50,985 nt of DNA, taken from NCBI GenBank assembly GCA_964401385.1, contig CAYNYF010000026.1, positions 1 to 50,985 on the forward strand. The letters are read 5' to 3'. The stretch's first letter is position 1, and every line of letters begins with the position of its first letter. Of this stretch, positions 50,775-50,985 are shown piece after piece. The DNA is from CAYNYF01 sp964401385 (GTDB taxonomy: Bacteria; Planctomycetota; Phycisphaerae; SM23-33). Below the pieces are notes generated by a model. That model was not told the DNA's origin, made no database searches, and saw only the letters and a program-made list of their open reading frames with translations. A program made the translations under genes and the position numbers.

Positions 50775-50917
50775 GTTTCGTGGATCTCCCTTCTCGGCGG
50801 TTGTGTGGGGATTGTACCCGGGCGCCCGGGCGCCCACAATCGGCGGGCGGACTTGACTTCCGCCGGGGAACCGCATACTCACCGGGCTGCGATCACGCCA
50901 TCGAACGGAGTGGAACA

Positions 50918-50985
50918 GTGAAACAGCAACGGCACCCGCACCCGCACGTCGACCCGCGCCAGCCCCGAAACCACACCCGGCCCGG
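50918..50985 (+). CDS. Start of a gene cut by the window edge
   Basis: A GTG codon at 50918 is preceded by GGAG 7 nt upstream. The 22 codons visible encode a His/Pro/Arg/Gln-rich peptide (KQQRHPHPHVDPRQPR). It is divergent from the lipoprotein-like gene, in a 143-bp gap. Too short to identify; it could also be non-coding. Confidence 0.4.
   Translation, partial: MKQQRHPHPHVDPRQPRNHTRP

Noticed and set aside
1..50985. CRISPR array, prophage or insertion sequence.
   Set aside because: No regularly spaced repeats of 25-40 bp, no transposase or phage structural genes; the repeats found are short single palindromes.

Overview
The window is a GC-rich, gene-dense bacterial chromosome segment that looks like a member of the Planctomycetota, probably of the Phycisphaerae type. 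This is inferred from gene content: a formylglycine sulfatase, secreted DUF4091 and DUF4832-like proteins, a large alpha-2-macroglobulin, a C-terminal LecA/PA-IL-like domain, a reduced pseudopilin with a DUF1559-like tail, and many secreted proteins of unknown role. No phage, plasmid, insertion sequence or CRISPR array was seen. About 39 protein genes (one cut by the right edge) and one tRNA-Val gene are supported.

Layout. 0.2-8.7 kb (minus): a secreted DUF4091 protein downstream of a 2070-residue alpha-2-macroglobulin with a thioester motif. 8.9-17.8 kb (minus): a tight gene string, in transcription order an RpiB-family isomerase, a TIM-barrel sugar isomerase/epimerase, transketolase N-half, an ADP-ribosylglycohydrolase family enzyme, transketolase C-half, an iron alcohol dehydrogenase, a sulfatase and a nitrilase-family amidase. 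It looks like a carbohydrate catabolic operon without a kinase. 18-23.3 kb: secreted PPC-like, TIM-barrel and beta-propeller proteins plus an esterase, in a stretch crowded with short palindromic repeats. 23.4-29.4 kb: a zinc-ribbon protein, a YbaK-type deacylase, MnmE, a secreted transglutaminase-like protein, a pseudopilin and a GltS-type symporter. 29.6-32.9 kb: a secreted alpha/beta hydrolase and a uroporphyrinogen decarboxylase-family protein. 33-35.5 kb (minus): a STAS / HATPase / STAS partner-switch module with its own sigma70-like promoter beside a membrane Ser/Thr kinase. 35.8-39 kb: a radical SAM protein divergent from a fusion of a gamma-glutamylcyclotransferase-like domain with a possible amidoligase domain. 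39-51 kb: a secreted repeat-region protein, CDP-alcohol phosphatidyltransferase, aldo/keto reductase, tRNA-Val, a LecA-like secreted protein, an arylsulfotransferase-like propeller with the TldD/PmbA pair, a Gfo/Idh/MocA oxidoreductase, a lipoprotein-like unknown and a truncated start of a further frame.

How genes may work together. The 10-18 kb operon joins a two-subunit transketolase, an RpiB relative that lacks one usual phosphate-binding Arg, an Fe-ADH and a sulfatase. This resembles kinase-free transketolase pathways such as sulfo-transketolase degradation of sulfoquinovose, or D-apiose-type pathways, with the unusual addition of an ADP-ribosylglycohydrolase between the two transketolase halves. 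The assignment is a hypothesis. The divergent radical SAM / GGCT-amidoligase pair is the second candidate for an undescribed system. The third is a set of two families of short palindromic elements, one inserted in frame in several genes and read in different frames, with a cluster at 17.5-22.5 kb.
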